64,000 nucleotides of DNA from Deltaproteobacteria bacterium (GCA_029261895.1 JAJDAK010000053.1:62001-126000); one strand, 5' to 3'. Shown: positions 1 to 8,921, counted from the stretch's first letter. Numbers and translations are program-made. Notes: generated by a model from the letters alone, not told the origin.

Positions 1-1
1 C

Positions 2-535
2 ATCGTGTTGTGGACCACCCAATGTCACGGTCTCAGCGATGATGAAAACCGGCGTACGATCGACGAAGTGCTACGCGCTGTGACCGCTGTGGGCGCGCAA
101 TTGGTGATTAAACAACACCCGCGGGAGGGCGCGAAGTACACGCGTTGGCTCGAGCGGGCGGTCGCGAAGCATTCGGCCGTCTCGGTGATCGTGCCAAAGG
201 GATCAGATATTTACGAGCACATCGTCTGTTCGGATATCCTAATCTCCAAATACTCCACAACGGTGACAGAAGCCCTCATACTGGACAAGCCTGTGGTGAT
301 TCTAAATCTTGGTTTTACGGCCGATCGAGTAAATTATGTACAGGACGGCGTTGCTCATGGGGCGTATTCCGCCGGCGAACTAACTCAGGTGCTAGAACGC
401 ATGCAAAACAATGATTCGAGTCTGCGAGACGGCCGAGATCGATTTCGATCACGATCGTTACATGGCAATGATGGCCAAGCGACGGCGCGTGTGGCATCGA
501 TTGTTCGCGAACTGTTAGATCGGCGTCATGGCTAG
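2..535 (+). CDS. C-terminal fragment of a GT-B-type glycan enzyme (partial)
   Basis: The open frame runs off the left edge of the window, so only about 177 C-terminal residues are seen. The GTG at position 5 is an internal valine, not a credible start, because the frame continues to base 2. Visible features are IKQHPRE, a stretch ending in ILISKYSTTVTEA and then DKPVVILNLG. This pattern (HP followed by a switched helix and an S-T-x-x-x-EA motif) is typical of GT-B folds such as capsule polysaccharide transferases, CDP-glycerol transferases and UDP-sugar 2-epimerases. The exact class cannot be told from the fragment. It overlaps the next gene, the nonulosonate activator, by 8 bases, so it probably belongs to the same surface-glycan operon. 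Confidence 0.7.
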   Translation: MVLWTTQCHGLSDDENRRTIDEVLRAVTAVGAQLVIKQHPREGAKYTRWLERAVAKHSAVSVIVPKGSDIYEHIVCSDILISKYSTTVTEALILDKPVVILNLGFTADRVNYVQDGVAHGAYSAGELTQVLERMQNNDSSLRDGRDRFRSRSLHGNDGQATARVASIVRELLDRRHG

Positions 536-1712
536 TACCGGCGAAGTGGTTGCAATCATTCCTGCGCGAGGCGCATCCAAGGGGATTCCCGGGAAGAACA
601 TTCGTATTTTGGCGGGGCAGCCCTTGATCGCGCATACGATTCGCCATGCCCGTGAATCCAGTTTGGTCGATCGCGTCTACGTATCGACCGACGATCCGGA
701 GATCGCGGCGGTGGCGAGAAGCTGCGGCGCCGAAGTCATCGATCGGCCAGAAGATCTGAGTACCGACACTGCGTCGTCTGAATCGGCGCTGACGCACGCA
801 TTGGAATTTCTGGGTGCGAACGATATCGAACCGGAGCTCGTGGTTTTCTTACAAGCGACGTCGCCGATTCGCCGGCCGGATGAAATCGACCGTGCGATAC
901 GAGCGCTGCGTGATCAGGATGGTGATTCTCTATTCTCGGCTTGCCGACTCGAAGGATTCCTCTGGCGCAACGATTCCGCTGGGCTGCGCTCATTTAGCTA
1001 TGACCATACGGCGAGACCGCGCAGACAGGATGCGCCTGAAGACCTGGTGGAAAACGGCTCGATCTACGTGTTCAAGCCATGGGTCATGTTGGAGCATGGG
1101 AACCGCCTCGGAGGCAAAATCATCGCTCACCGGATGTCTGTTTCGGACTCGTTTCAGATCGACGAGCCCGAAGATCTGGCGCTTGCCGAAAGTTTGCTTC
1201 GTTCGACTCCTCGGAAGCCTGCACCTTCCTTCGAAAACGTGCGCCTCTTGGTTTTGGATTTCGACGGCGTGATGACGGATAACCGTGTTCTAGTCGACCA
1301 AGAAGGACGCGAAGGTGTTTACTGCAGTCGCGGGGATGGTTTTGGGATCGCGCTGTTGCGCGAAACCTCGGTGGAAGTTTTTGTCCTATCGGCGGAAGAA
1401 AATCCTGTCGTCAGCGCACGCTGTAAGAAACTCGGCATTGAGGTCGTGCAGGGATGTAAACGTAAATTGGATAAGTTGAAGGCGTTGCTGGAAGACCGTG
1501 GTTTGAGTTCGAGTCAAGTGGCCTATGTGGGAAACGATCTCAACGATCTCGAATGTATGGAGTGGGTAGGCGTGCCGATCGCTGTTGCAAATGCTGAACC
1601 TGCATTACACGAAAAAGGCTTTTGGATCACGACACGGGTCGGGGGCGATGGGGCGGTTCGTGAGGTCTGTGATTTGATTGCCGCTTCGAATCGGGAAGGA
1701 AGGGGACGGTAG
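528..1712 (+). CDS. neuA: Acylneuraminate cytidylyltransferase fused to a KdsC-like HAD phosphatase
   Basis: Predicted bifunctional cytoplasmic enzyme of 394 residues. Residues about 6-225 are a CMP-sugar synthase: the nucleotide loop IIPARGASKGIPGKN is at the start and FLQATSPIRRPDEI further on. Residues about 235-390 are a HAD domain of the KdsC type, with DFDGVMTDNRV (both aspartates of DxD present), a conserved lysine region, and YVGNDLNDLECM as the acidic motif IV. The first domain would activate a nine-carbon acidic sugar as CMP-sugar; the second would dephosphorylate the 9-phosphate precursor. Vertebrate CMAS has the same domain order. The gene overlaps neuB by one base (TAGTG). Which nonulosonate is used (Neu5Ac, Kdn, legionaminic or other) is not shown by the sequence. 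Confidence 0.88.
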   Translation: MASTGEVVAIIPARGASKGIPGKNIRILAGQPLIAHTIRHARESSLVDRVYVSTDDPEIAAVARSCGAEVIDRPEDLSTDTASSESALTHALEFLGANDIEPELVVFLQATSPIRRPDEIDRAIRALRDQDGDSLFSACRLEGFLWRNDSAGLRSFSYDHTARPRRQDAPEDLVENGSIYVFKPWVMLEHGNRLGGKIIAHRMSVSDSFQIDEPEDLALAESLLRSTPRKPAPSFENVRLLVLDFDGVMTDNRVLVDQEGREGVYCSRGDGFGIALLRETSVEVFVLSAEENPVVSARCKKLGIEVVQGCKRKLDKLKALLEDRGLSSSQVAYVGNDLNDLECMEWVGVPIAVANAEPALHEKGFWITTRVGGDGAVREVCDLIAASNREGRGR

Positions 1713-2584
1713 TGCAGGGGGTACAGATCGCAGATCGACGCGTGGGCCCCGGAGAGCCCGTATTCGTAACCGGTGAGATTGGGATCAATCACAACGGTGA
1801 TTTGGAGATTGCAAAACGCTTGATCGATGCGGCTGTGCTTGCTGGCTGCGACGCGGTTAAGTTTCAAAAGCGAACGCCAGAGCTCTGCGTACCTGCGGAA
1901 CAACGCGACATCATGCGTGAAACGCCATGGGGCCTGATGAGCTACATGGACTATCGCGAACGCGTCGAATTTGGTGAGGACGAATATCGAACCATCGACA
2001 GCTATTGTAAGCAGCGAAGCATCCTTTGGTATGCCTCGTGCTGGGACGCACCGTCGGTCGATTTCATCGATCGTTTCAACCCGCCGTGCTACAAGCTGGC
2101 ATCCGCGGGCATCACGGATCACGACCTACTCACGCATACGGTAAATACCGGGCGTGTGATCATTCTCTCTACCGGTATGTCGACGCTGGATCAGATCCGG
2201 GATGCGGCCAGTCTCGTGCCGAAAGAACGATTGCTCGTTGCCCATAGCACGAGCACCTATCCGTGTCCGCCGAGCGAACTGAATCTACGTATGATCCCCA
2301 CGCTTCGCGACGAGTTCAATGTTCCGATTGGTTATTCTGGCCATGAAGTCGGCTTGCAAACCACCTGCGCCGCGGTCGTATTGGGGGCCACGTTTATCGA
2401 GCGTCATATCACGTTGGATCGCGCTATGTGGGGCAGCGACCAAGCTGCGTCTGTCGAGCCGGGCGGTTTGATGCGATTGGTTCGAGACATTCGCGTGATT
2501 GAGTCCGCTCTTGGAGATGGAGTCAAACGCGTCTACGAGAGCGAGGCCCGGATCATGAAAAGACTGCGTGGCACCTCTTCGTAA
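1712..2584 (+). CDS. neuB: N-acetylneuraminate synthase-like protein (NeuB), short form
   Basis: NeuB-type TIM-barrel synthase that would condense phosphoenolpyruvate with a six-carbon amino sugar to form a nonulosonic acid. Seen in the sequence: GEIGINHNGDLEIAKRLI near the N-terminus, CDAVKFQKR, the barrel segment ending LSTGMSTLDQI, STSTYPCPP and GYSGHEVG. The GTG start at 1712 overlaps the neuA stop. At 290 residues it is about 50-60 shorter than usual NeuB, and the C-terminal SAF/antifreeze domain is absent: after the barrel the protein ends in ...RIMKRLRGTSS. In the family that domain reaches into the partner active site of the dimer, so its loss is odd. Assignment to the NeuB family is firm; the substrate is not known. 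Confidence 0.85.
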   Translation: MQGVQIADRRVGPGEPVFVTGEIGINHNGDLEIAKRLIDAAVLAGCDAVKFQKRTPELCVPAEQRDIMRETPWGLMSYMDYRERVEFGEDEYRTIDSYCKQRSILWYASCWDAPSVDFIDRFNPPCYKLASAGITDHDLLTHTVNTGRVIILSTGMSTLDQIRDAASLVPKERLLVAHSTSTYPCPPSELNLRMIPTLRDEFNVPIGYSGHEVGLQTTCAAVVLGATFIERHITLDRAMWGSDQAASVEPGGLMRLVRDIRVIESALGDGVKRVYESEARIMKRLRGTSS

Positions 2585-3548
2585 ACTCGCCGTTCCCGTG
2601 ATCCGTTGGTTGATCGCGATCGTCTGCGCGGTTTATGTGATTCATATTTTCCGCTCGAACTGGGAGAGCTTCAGGCAGGCGCTCAATATTGATCGCGATA
2701 CCTTATTGCTGCTATCCGCGGTGACGGTTCTTACACAGCTGATTGCCAGCGTTCGGTTTCAGCAAGTGATGGAGAAGTGCTCCCAGGTCCAATTGACCGT
2801 ATTCGCGTGGTTCAGGATTTTTGTCGTCGGTCGGTTTTTGAATCTCTTCGCGCCGCAGGCAGGAAATGTCTACAAAAGCGTCATCCTCAAGCGGTCGCAC
2901 GGTATCTCGTACACCGACTACGCGAGTAGCTTCTTTGGGTTTGCATGGATGGACGTGTCGTTCCACCTGCTTGTGGGGCTGATGATTGTCCAGCTGCTTG
3001 AGCCTGATTTAGCACTCGCGGAAGTAAGCGCGGTTTATCTGATCTCCCTGGCTCTGTTGCTTGTTGGCGGCCTACCTTTCGCGCTGTTGTATCTTGCGAA
3101 TCGTGTTCGGTTCGGACAGAAATGGCTCGCTTGGGCGCATGAAAAGGCGTCGCAGGTACTTCGCTTCTGTGTTTCGAGTCTCTCTGATCCCACCTATCTC
3201 GCGGGATTTATTTTTCTTGGTCTCGGTCAGTTCCTGTTGCTCTCGATTCAGTTCTACCTGTGTTTTGTCACATTGGGCGTAGATGCGAGTTTTTCAGCGA
3301 TCACGGTTTTCTACATCGCCGCGAAGATGACGAACCAAGTTCTGATCACGCCTGGAAATTTCGGGGTACGCGAAGTGATTTTCGCCATGGTGACAGACCA
3401 GCTCGGTTTGGGTATTGACACGGGAGCGGCGGTTTCATTGATGCTTCGAGCATTGGCGTTAGTACGCGACTCGATATTTGGACTGGCGTTCGGTGGAATT
3501 GGATTGCTCAAAACCTCCACGAGCGTCGCCGACGAGCCGAATTCATGA
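2568..3548 (+). CDS. LPG_synthase_TM / UPF0104-type membrane protein, probable flippase
   Basis: Polytopic inner-membrane protein of 326 residues with about 8 hydrophobic segments, starting with residues 10-25 and ending near residue 315. It resembles the membrane half of lysylphosphatidylglycerol synthase (UPF0104/AglD family): a long loop with GRFLNLFAPQAGNVYKS and, near the end, TPGNFGVREV, which matches the family's P-G-x-x-G-x-R-E signature. There is no cytoplasmic transferase domain. Many such proteins sit in glycan clusters and are thought to flip or transfer lipid-linked sugars. The GTG start at 2568 lies 17 bases inside neuB, and the 3' end overlaps the next methyltransferase by 4 bases (ATGA), indicating one operon. 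Confidence 0.8.
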   Translation: MAPLRKLAVPVIRWLIAIVCAVYVIHIFRSNWESFRQALNIDRDTLLLLSAVTVLTQLIASVRFQQVMEKCSQVQLTVFAWFRIFVVGRFLNLFAPQAGNVYKSVILKRSHGISYTDYASSFFGFAWMDVSFHLLVGLMIVQLLEPDLALAEVSAVYLISLALLLVGGLPFALLYLANRVRFGQKWLAWAHEKASQVLRFCVSSLSDPTYLAGFIFLGLGQFLLLSIQFYLCFVTLGVDASFSAITVFYIAAKMTNQVLITPGNFGVREVIFAMVTDQLGLGIDTGAAVSLMLRALALVRDSIFGLAFGGIGLLKTSTSVADEPNS

Positions 3549-4387
3549 TCCATCGGCTTCAACAGAAGGTTCGCGGTATCGTGAATGCTTTGGGTTTCGA
3601 CGTGCGCCGAGCGCCTAAGAGCAACGACATCGCTGATTACATCGATCTCTTCGGAGCAGATTTGGTTCGTGAACGCCGGTTCTACAATATTGGTGCGGGT
3701 TCGTTCCGTCATCCGGCTTGGACGAATGTGGATCACTCGAGCGAGTGGTATCGGGATGCGCAAACGGGTCAGGGATTTTTGGAATGGGATTTGATGGACT
3801 CGAGCCCGCTGCCGGTCGACGATGGAACGGCCGAAATCGTTTATTCCAGTCATACCGTGGAACATATTACGGATCCAGCAGCCGCCCATCTCTTTCGTGA
3901 GTCGTGGAGAGTGTTGAAGCCCGGGGGCGTTCTTCGCGTCACGACGCCTGATATCGATCTACACTATCGGGCCTACCGCGATGGTGATCGTCGTTTTTTT
4001 TACAAGAAGGGCGAGCAGTTCGAAAAAGCGTCCATACAGCAGCTGTTCCTCTGGCATTTTGCTGCGAGTGCATCCACGCTACATCCCGATGGCTCGCCCT
4101 TGCGCATTGACGATGACGACGTTGATAAGGTGTTTCAGTCGAAAATCTACGAAGATGCATTGGACTATTGCACGTCAAAGTGCTCGCAGGATGTTCAAGC
4201 TAAATATCCTGGCAATCATCTGAATTGGTGGAACCAGGACAAACTCCGGAAGATGTTGGGCGATGCGGGTTTTAAGGAAATTCGCAATTCTGCCTACGGT
4301 CAAAGCTACAGTCCGGTGCTTCGAAATACGCTCTACTTCGACAGTACGCATCCGAAGCAATCGGTGTATGTGGAGGCGGCCAAGTAG
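3545..4387 (+). CDS. SAM-dependent methyltransferase (type 11 fold)
   Basis: Cytoplasmic class I methyltransferase of 280 residues. The SAM-binding loop is FYNIGAGSFRHP (residues about 46-57), a variant of the usual E-x-G-x-G. It is followed by SSHTVEHITDP and the post-motif RVLKPGGVLRVTTPD that is typical of Methyltransf_11 proteins. The gene overlaps the membrane protein before it (ATGA at 3545) and is the last plus-strand gene of the glycan island. Its likely target is a sugar or lipid-linked glycan, judged only from context. It meets the opposing operon at a gap of five bases. Confidence 0.82.
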   Translation: MIHRLQQKVRGIVNALGFDVRRAPKSNDIADYIDLFGADLVRERRFYNIGAGSFRHPAWTNVDHSSEWYRDAQTGQGFLEWDLMDSSPLPVDDGTAEIVYSSHTVEHITDPAAAHLFRESWRVLKPGGVLRVTTPDIDLHYRAYRDGDRRFFYKKGEQFEKASIQQLFLWHFAASASTLHPDGSPLRIDDDDVDKVFQSKIYEDALDYCTSKCSQDVQAKYPGNHLNWWNQDKLRKMLGDAGFKEIRNSAYGQSYSPVLRNTLYFDSTHPKQSVYVEAAK

Positions 4388-4392
4388 TTCGC

Positions 4393-5427
4393 CTATCGTC
4401 TCAAGCCCAGCGATCGTAGTGCGCGTTTCGCAACCTGGTTGAGCCCCAGCCGAGCCAGTACTCGATTTCCGAGACTTTGTATCGCGTGTGTGATCCGAAT
4501 ACGATTCCGATTTTTCAGGTAGTGGTCTTCAGCGGCAGCAAGTTCGGTTCGTACCGCATCCGCCACATTTGTAATTTCGGTCACGGGTTCGCAAACGCTG
4601 CATACCGCTTGAATGAAGTCGTTATTCGCGATTGGATTCAGGCCAACCCGTCGCAGTATGTTGCGCATTGAGCCGTTTGAAAAGTGAATGAAGTGTGGAT
4701 TCTGGAGATAGCGCAGAAAGTCATATTGGAAATTGGCTCCGGTGATATGGATCGATGGAACCTCAACATACAAGCGTCCTTGATCCTTCAAAAGTAAACG
4801 AACCTTTGTAAGCACAGAGCGAGGATCCGTCAGATGTTCGATGACATGGGACATGATGATCAAATCAAAACGATGATCGGGTTCAAACTCATCAACGCTG
4901 GTGCGTACCAGCTTGAGTCCGGAACGTCTTCCAGCGTCCATGTATTCGTCATCTAGGTCTATTCCTTCGACGTGAAAGCCCCTGTCTGAAAAATACTTGA
5001 GAATGCCTCCGGATCCGCAGCCAATTTCCAAAACGCAGCCAGTTTGCGGCACCCAGTCGCGACTGAAATCAAATACTCGCGGACCTTTCGAAAGGTACTG
5101 TGCCGTGAACAACCGATCGGGGGATACCGGTGCCAAGATTCGTCTGTAGTACTGGGAGTAAAGCTTGCCGAGGGTTTGATCTGAGTAGTACGCGGTTTGT
5201 TGGATGTTGCCGCAAGATCTACATAGGCCGGTCGGGTAGGGCATTCCGAATCGGTCTTTTTCTGAAATTACATCGAACGCGGAACCGTCACAAACGACGC
5301 AACGTTTGGATTCGAGGGCGCAATCTTCGTTCTTGAGGAAGTCACGAATGGCTGATCTTTGTGTCGCGGTAAGAAAAATCGCGGGCTTTCCGTCGTTTTT
5401 GAATCGATCTGAGAGTAGGTGCGTCAT
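4393..5427 (-). CDS. Zinc-ribbon class I methyltransferase (Methyltransf_23 type)
   Basis: Methyltransferase of 344 residues. An N-terminal four-cysteine knuckle (C43, C46, C69, C72; CVVC and CRSC) precedes a SAM domain with VLEIGCGSGGI at residues about 132-142, HVIEHLTDP and VEVPSI. This layout is common among sugar and small-molecule methyltransferases in glycan clusters. A longer open frame reaches back to 5712, but its extra 95 residues lie antisense-like inside the DUF354 gene and have no family character. The ATG at 5427 gives an ATGA overlap with the upstream DUF354 stop, which supports this start. Confidence 0.83.
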   Translation of the reverse strand: MTHLLSDRFKNDGKPAIFLTATQRSAIRDFLKNEDCALESKRCVVCDGSAFDVISEKDRFGMPYPTGLCRSCGNIQQTAYYSDQTLGKLYSQYYRRILAPVSPDRLFTAQYLSKGPRVFDFSRDWVPQTGCVLEIGCGSGGILKYFSDRGFHVEGIDLDDEYMDAGRRSGLKLVRTSVDEFEPDHRFDLIIMSHVIEHLTDPRSVLTKVRLLLKDQGRLYVEVPSIHITGANFQYDFLRYLQNPHFIHFSNGSMRNILRRVGLNPIANNDFIQAVCSVCEPVTEITNVADAVRTELAAAEDHYLKNRNRIRITHAIQSLGNRVLARLGLNQVAKRALRSLGLRR

Positions 5428-6452
5428 CGCATGCTGGTGATTTGATCGACAATGAGCGCGGCAACATCGACCGTATCTTCGAGCAACGTCTGTCGTGCTC
5501 GTTGCCAGGCTTCGGGTGGCGTCGTGAGCGCCCAATCGATCGCCGACTTTATCGGCTGCGACTCGAGCCGCGTTACATGGCGCAGGAGACCGTACTTGGT
5601 CTCCTGTTCGTCGGTGTAACTGAGCCGGTCCGCTGCGGTGTAGATCGTGGGTACGCCGAGAACTGCAGATTCCGACGCCATCGTGGCGCCCTCGCCAATG
5701 TACGCTCGACAATGCGCCATCACATGATGGATCTGCGCGGTATTGCCCCGGTAAAGGTTATTCTGAAACTGTTCGGGCAATGGTAGTTCGGAAGAAATGA
5801 GCACACGACCGCGCGGCTCGAGTTCATGCAGAATATTGGCGAGCAGTTCCATGCTCCAACCGTGTTTACCAATGTCGTGATTGGCTTGCCAGCTGACCAA
5901 GCGCAGCAGGAAAGTGTCGCCTGCTGCCGCAAGTCCGTTTTCGATAGCGATGTTTCGATCCGGCGTAAAGTAGGTTGGGTGTAGGTACGAAAGCTCGTGG
6001 TAGCCCGCATAGCGCTCGGATCGTGATTTCGGCAACCAGCCACGGTAGCAACGCGGAACCACGACCTTGGAAGCAAAGGGATAGGTGATCGCGTTTTGCA
6101 GGGTCGCGTTATCGGTGTCGTAGAAAACCACCGATGGGACGCGCATGAGTGTGCCCACATGTGCGACGAAAGTTCCACCGACCGCGGCCATGACATCGGG
6201 TTTGAAACGTCGCGCGACGTTAAGAAGTTTGTAGTTGCGCTGGAAAAGTTCCCGCACCAGTGAACTCATGCCCCGACTTCCGAGCGACGTAAGCGGAATG
6301 TGCTCGATGCCGAGTTCATCGAGCAGCGGCAACGTAACTTCTTTGGCCCGACTCGTTACAAGGATCTCGTGTCCTTGTTCTTTCAGGATTCGAATCGGAT
6401 TTCGAAAGACATGGACGTGAGCGGGGTGATTGATGTCAATCAGTACGCGCAT
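5424..6452 (-). CDS. DUF354 glycosyltransferase-like protein
   Basis: DUF354 protein of 342 residues, related in fold to GT-B enzymes and UDP-GlcNAc 2-epimerases. The N-terminus VLIDINHPAHVHVFRNP is the family hallmark. AAVGGTFVAHVG and a later GEGATMASESAVLGVPTIY (the sugar-nucleotide switch region) are also present. The biochemical role is unknown for most members. No canonical NeuC is seen in the window, so a hydrolysing epimerase role feeding neuB is possible but unproven. It is transcribed after the DegT aminotransferase, about 18 bases downstream, and before the zinc-ribbon methyltransferase with overlap. Confidence 0.8.
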   Translation of the reverse strand: MRVLIDINHPAHVHVFRNPIRILKEQGHEILVTSRAKEVTLPLLDELGIEHIPLTSLGSRGMSSLVRELFQRNYKLLNVARRFKPDVMAAVGGTFVAHVGTLMRVPSVVFYDTDNATLQNAITYPFASKVVVPRCYRGWLPKSRSERYAGYHELSYLHPTYFTPDRNIAIENGLAAAGDTFLLRLVSWQANHDIGKHGWSMELLANILHELEPRGRVLISSELPLPEQFQNNLYRGNTAQIHHVMAHCRAYIGEGATMASESAVLGVPTIYTAADRLSYTDEQETKYGLLRHVTRLESQPIKSAIDWALTTPPEAWQRARQTLLEDTVDVAALIVDQITSMR

Positions 6453-6470
6453 CGGTCACACGGTCGGCAA

Positions 6471-7607
6471 TCACCGAAAAAAGGACTGGATGGATTTCGC
6501 GACGTGTTCCCGCATGTCGGGAGTGAGGTCTGGATGGATGGGCAGTGCGAGCGTATGTTCTGCGGCGTACTCAGCATTGGGAAGCGAGCCTTCTTGATAG
6601 CCAAGGTCGGAAAAACATTTTTGTAAGTGTAGTGGCACAGGGTAGTACACGGCGGTTTGAATTTCGCGATCTTGAAGATGGCTCGCGAGGTGATCACGGT
6701 CATGCGGGATCGATGTCACGTATTGATGATAGCTGTGATTCTCGCGTGGGCCTGAAAGAGTCGGCGTCATCAGGTCCAGTGATTTGAGTTCCTGGTCGTA
6801 ATAACTCGCATTCTCGCGTCGCTTCGCATTCCAGCGTTCTAGATGTGGCAGTTTTACCTGGAGTGCGACCGCTTGGATTGGATCCATGCGAAAGTTTCCA
6901 CCGATTTCGCCGTGGTAGTAACGGCGCTCGGATCCATGAACGCGGAGTGAGCCGAGCCGTTTCGCCAGTTCGTCATCGCCGGTGACAACCATGCCGCTGT
7001 CACCAATGCCACCCAGGTTCTTGGTCGGAAAGAATGAAAAACACCCGCATGCGCCGAGTGTTCCGGCATGCCGATCGCCGCCCCGGGACGAATAGGTTGA
7101 ACCGATCGCCTGTGCGGCATCTTCGATGACCGGAATGCCGTGCTCTTGGCCTAGCGCGAGGATCGCATCCATTTCTGCGCACTGTCCGTAGAGATGCACC
7201 GGAATCATGGCTTTGACCGTGTGGCCATTGCGCGTCTCGTTTTCGATGGCAGCAGCGAGTGCGTTCGGACAAAGGTTGTACGTTTTGGGGTCAACGTCGG
7301 CGAAGACAGGGATGGCTCCGACCCGGCTGACCGTGCTCGCGGTTGCGAAGAAGGAAAATGGTGTTGTGATCACCCGGTCGCCCGCGCCAATTCCGAGGGC
7401 CATCAGTGAAAGCAGCAAGGCGTCGGTTCCCGACGATACGCCGAATGCGTGCTTGACGCCGACGAGTTCGGCGATCGCCGCTTCGAATTTCTCGACCTTC
7501 GGCCCCAACACGAACATGCCGGATTCCAAGACTTCGCAGACGGCGGCTTTGAGCTCGTCCTGCAGCTCTCGGTGTTGGGTTCTGAGGTCGACGAAAGGGA
7601 CTTTCAT
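6471..7607 (-). CDS. DegT/DnrJ/EryC1-family PLP-dependent sugar aminotransferase
   Basis: Sugar aminotransferase-fold protein of 378 residues that would convert a nucleotide-linked ketosugar to an aminosugar using glutamate and PLP. Visible signatures: MKVPFVDLRTQ at the start, GVSSGTDALLL (phosphate cup), PVHLYGQ, VIEDAAQAIGS with the PLP-contacting aspartate (D163), and CFSFFPTKNLGG with the Schiff-base lysine (K196). The length is usual for the family. It is the first gene of the minus-strand glycan operon, so an amino-deoxy sugar is expected in the surface polymer. Some family members are dehydratases, but the lysine here argues for a true aminotransferase. Confidence 0.88.
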   Translation of the reverse strand: MKVPFVDLRTQHRELQDELKAAVCEVLESGMFVLGPKVEKFEAAIAELVGVKHAFGVSSGTDALLLSLMALGIGAGDRVITTPFSFFATASTVSRVGAIPVFADVDPKTYNLCPNALAAAIENETRNGHTVKAMIPVHLYGQCAEMDAILALGQEHGIPVIEDAAQAIGSTYSSRGGDRHAGTLGACGCFSFFPTKNLGGIGDSGMVVTGDDELAKRLGSLRVHGSERRYYHGEIGGNFRMDPIQAVALQVKLPHLERWNAKRRENASYYDQELKSLDLMTPTLSGPRENHSYHQYVTSIPHDRDHLASHLQDREIQTAVYYPVPLHLQKCFSDLGYQEGSLPNAEYAAEHTLALPIHPDLTPDMREHVAKSIQSFFR

Positions 7608-7706
7608 GGGCTTCGTTTTAGCATAGCTTGGCCGCTAGGCGCCCCCCGGGCAGCCAGGTGTCTGCGACCTTGATTCTCTGGCCCAGTATCGCGAACCTGC
7701 AGCCCG

Positions 7707-8876
7707 ATGCCGGAGTCAAAACTGTCTGAACCCGTCCGCATGCTCGTAGCTGGGGTGGTTTTTCTGCTGTTTGCGGGGGGTGTGCTCTTTGCCGGGCATT
7801 TCTACCTAATTCAGCGATTGGTCTTAGAAGCGGAACTCGATTCCGGGCTCCGATCCATGCTGACCTTCTTGATGGCCGGCTTCGGCGCGACGGTGTTGCT
7901 GGCACCGATCGCCGAGCGCACGCTTCGGCCGCCGTTGGCACGCTGGGTCCTTTGGCCGGCTGGCATCTGGATGGGCGTACTGTTTTTCCTGATCCTTTTG
8001 GTACCGCTCACGGATTTTCTACTTTTCATCACTCGAGTGGAGGTCGATGCGACGGTCGCGCGGCAACGTGCGCTCGTGGTTGCCGGCATCACATCCGTTG
8101 CGTGCATTGCGGCGACTCTAGAAGGGTTGCGGCCTCCGCGGTTGGTGCGTCACGAAATCGAGCTGTCGCGCTGGCCAAAATCGCTCGATGGATTTCGCAT
8201 TGTTCAAATCACCGACATCCACATCGGGCCGTTGTTGGATCGCCGATTTGCCGAAGCGTTGACCGAGCGCTGCAACGCACTTGCACCCGATCTCTTGGCG
8301 GTAACGGGAGATCTTGTCGACGGTGGAATTCAGCAGCTCTATCACGAGGTCACACCGTTTGAACGCTTGCGCGCACGTCACGGCGTATTCTTTGTAACGG
8401 GAAATCACGACCACTATTCAGGTGCGCGAAACTGGACGGATCGCTCGCGGGAACTCGGTATGCGCGTACTGCGCAACGAACGCGTGTGGATCGGCGATGC
8501 CGGAGCGCGTTTCGAACTCGCGGGCGTGGACGATCACCGTAGTGGCGCGGTGGATGGCAGTGGCGAAGACCTGGACCTAGCGCTTGCCGACCGCGACCAC
8601 ACGGTGCCTCTCGTTTTGCTTGCGCACGACCCGTCTACGTTTAAGCGCGCGTCTCAACGTGGCATTGATTTCCAAATCTCCGGTCACACGCATGGCGGGC
8701 AGATCTGGCCATTCCGTTACTTTGTTCGCCTGGCGGTTCCCTTTGTTGCGGGTCACTACGAGCAGCGCGGGGCGCGACTTTACGTCAGTCGTGGCACGGG
8801 GTTCTGGGGTCCCCCCATGCGTCTTTTTTCGCCCGCTGAAATTACGGAATTCACGCTTCGTTCAACTGATGCTTGA
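7707..8876 (+). CDS. Membrane-anchored metallophosphoesterase (YkuE/YaeI type)
   Basis: Membrane protein of 389 residues. Four hydrophobic segments fill residues about 10-135, followed by a calcineurin-like phosphoesterase domain from residue 160. All metal-binding motifs are present: QITDIHIG (D170, H172), TGDLVDGG, TGNHDHY, LAHDP and ISGHTHGGQIW. Related proteins act on lipid-linked phosphates, for example UDP-diacylglucosamine in LpxG-like enzymes, or on cell-wall intermediates. The substrate cannot be read from the sequence. The active site should face the cytoplasmic side if the helix count is even. It is transcribed away from the glycan operon. Confidence 0.8.
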   Translation: MPESKLSEPVRMLVAGVVFLLFAGGVLFAGHFYLIQRLVLEAELDSGLRSMLTFLMAGFGATVLLAPIAERTLRPPLARWVLWPAGIWMGVLFFLILLVPLTDFLLFITRVEVDATVARQRALVVAGITSVACIAATLEGLRPPRLVRHEIELSRWPKSLDGFRIVQITDIHIGPLLDRRFAEALTERCNALAPDLLAVTGDLVDGGIQQLYHEVTPFERLRARHGVFFVTGNHDHYSGARNWTDRSRELGMRVLRNERVWIGDAGARFELAGVDDHRSGAVDGSGEDLDLALADRDHTVPLVLLAHDPSTFKRASQRGIDFQISGHTHGGQIWPFRYFVRLAVPFVAGHYEQRGARLYVSRGTGFWGPPMRLFSPAEITEFTLRSTDA

Positions 8877-8921
8877 CGCGGACCCGCCTTCGCGGCTCAA
8901 ATGGGCGCCAAGGAGAATCCC

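Noticed and set aside
4388..4392. Terminator hairpin between the two glycan operons
   Set aside because: The gap is five bases; a weak GGCG/CGCC match across it lacks a T-run.
5428..5712. N-terminal extension of the zinc-ribbon methyltransferase
   Set aside because: It lies antisense within the real DUF354 gene, is arginine- and cysteine-rich and has no family similarity; the ATG at 5427 fits the operon overlap.
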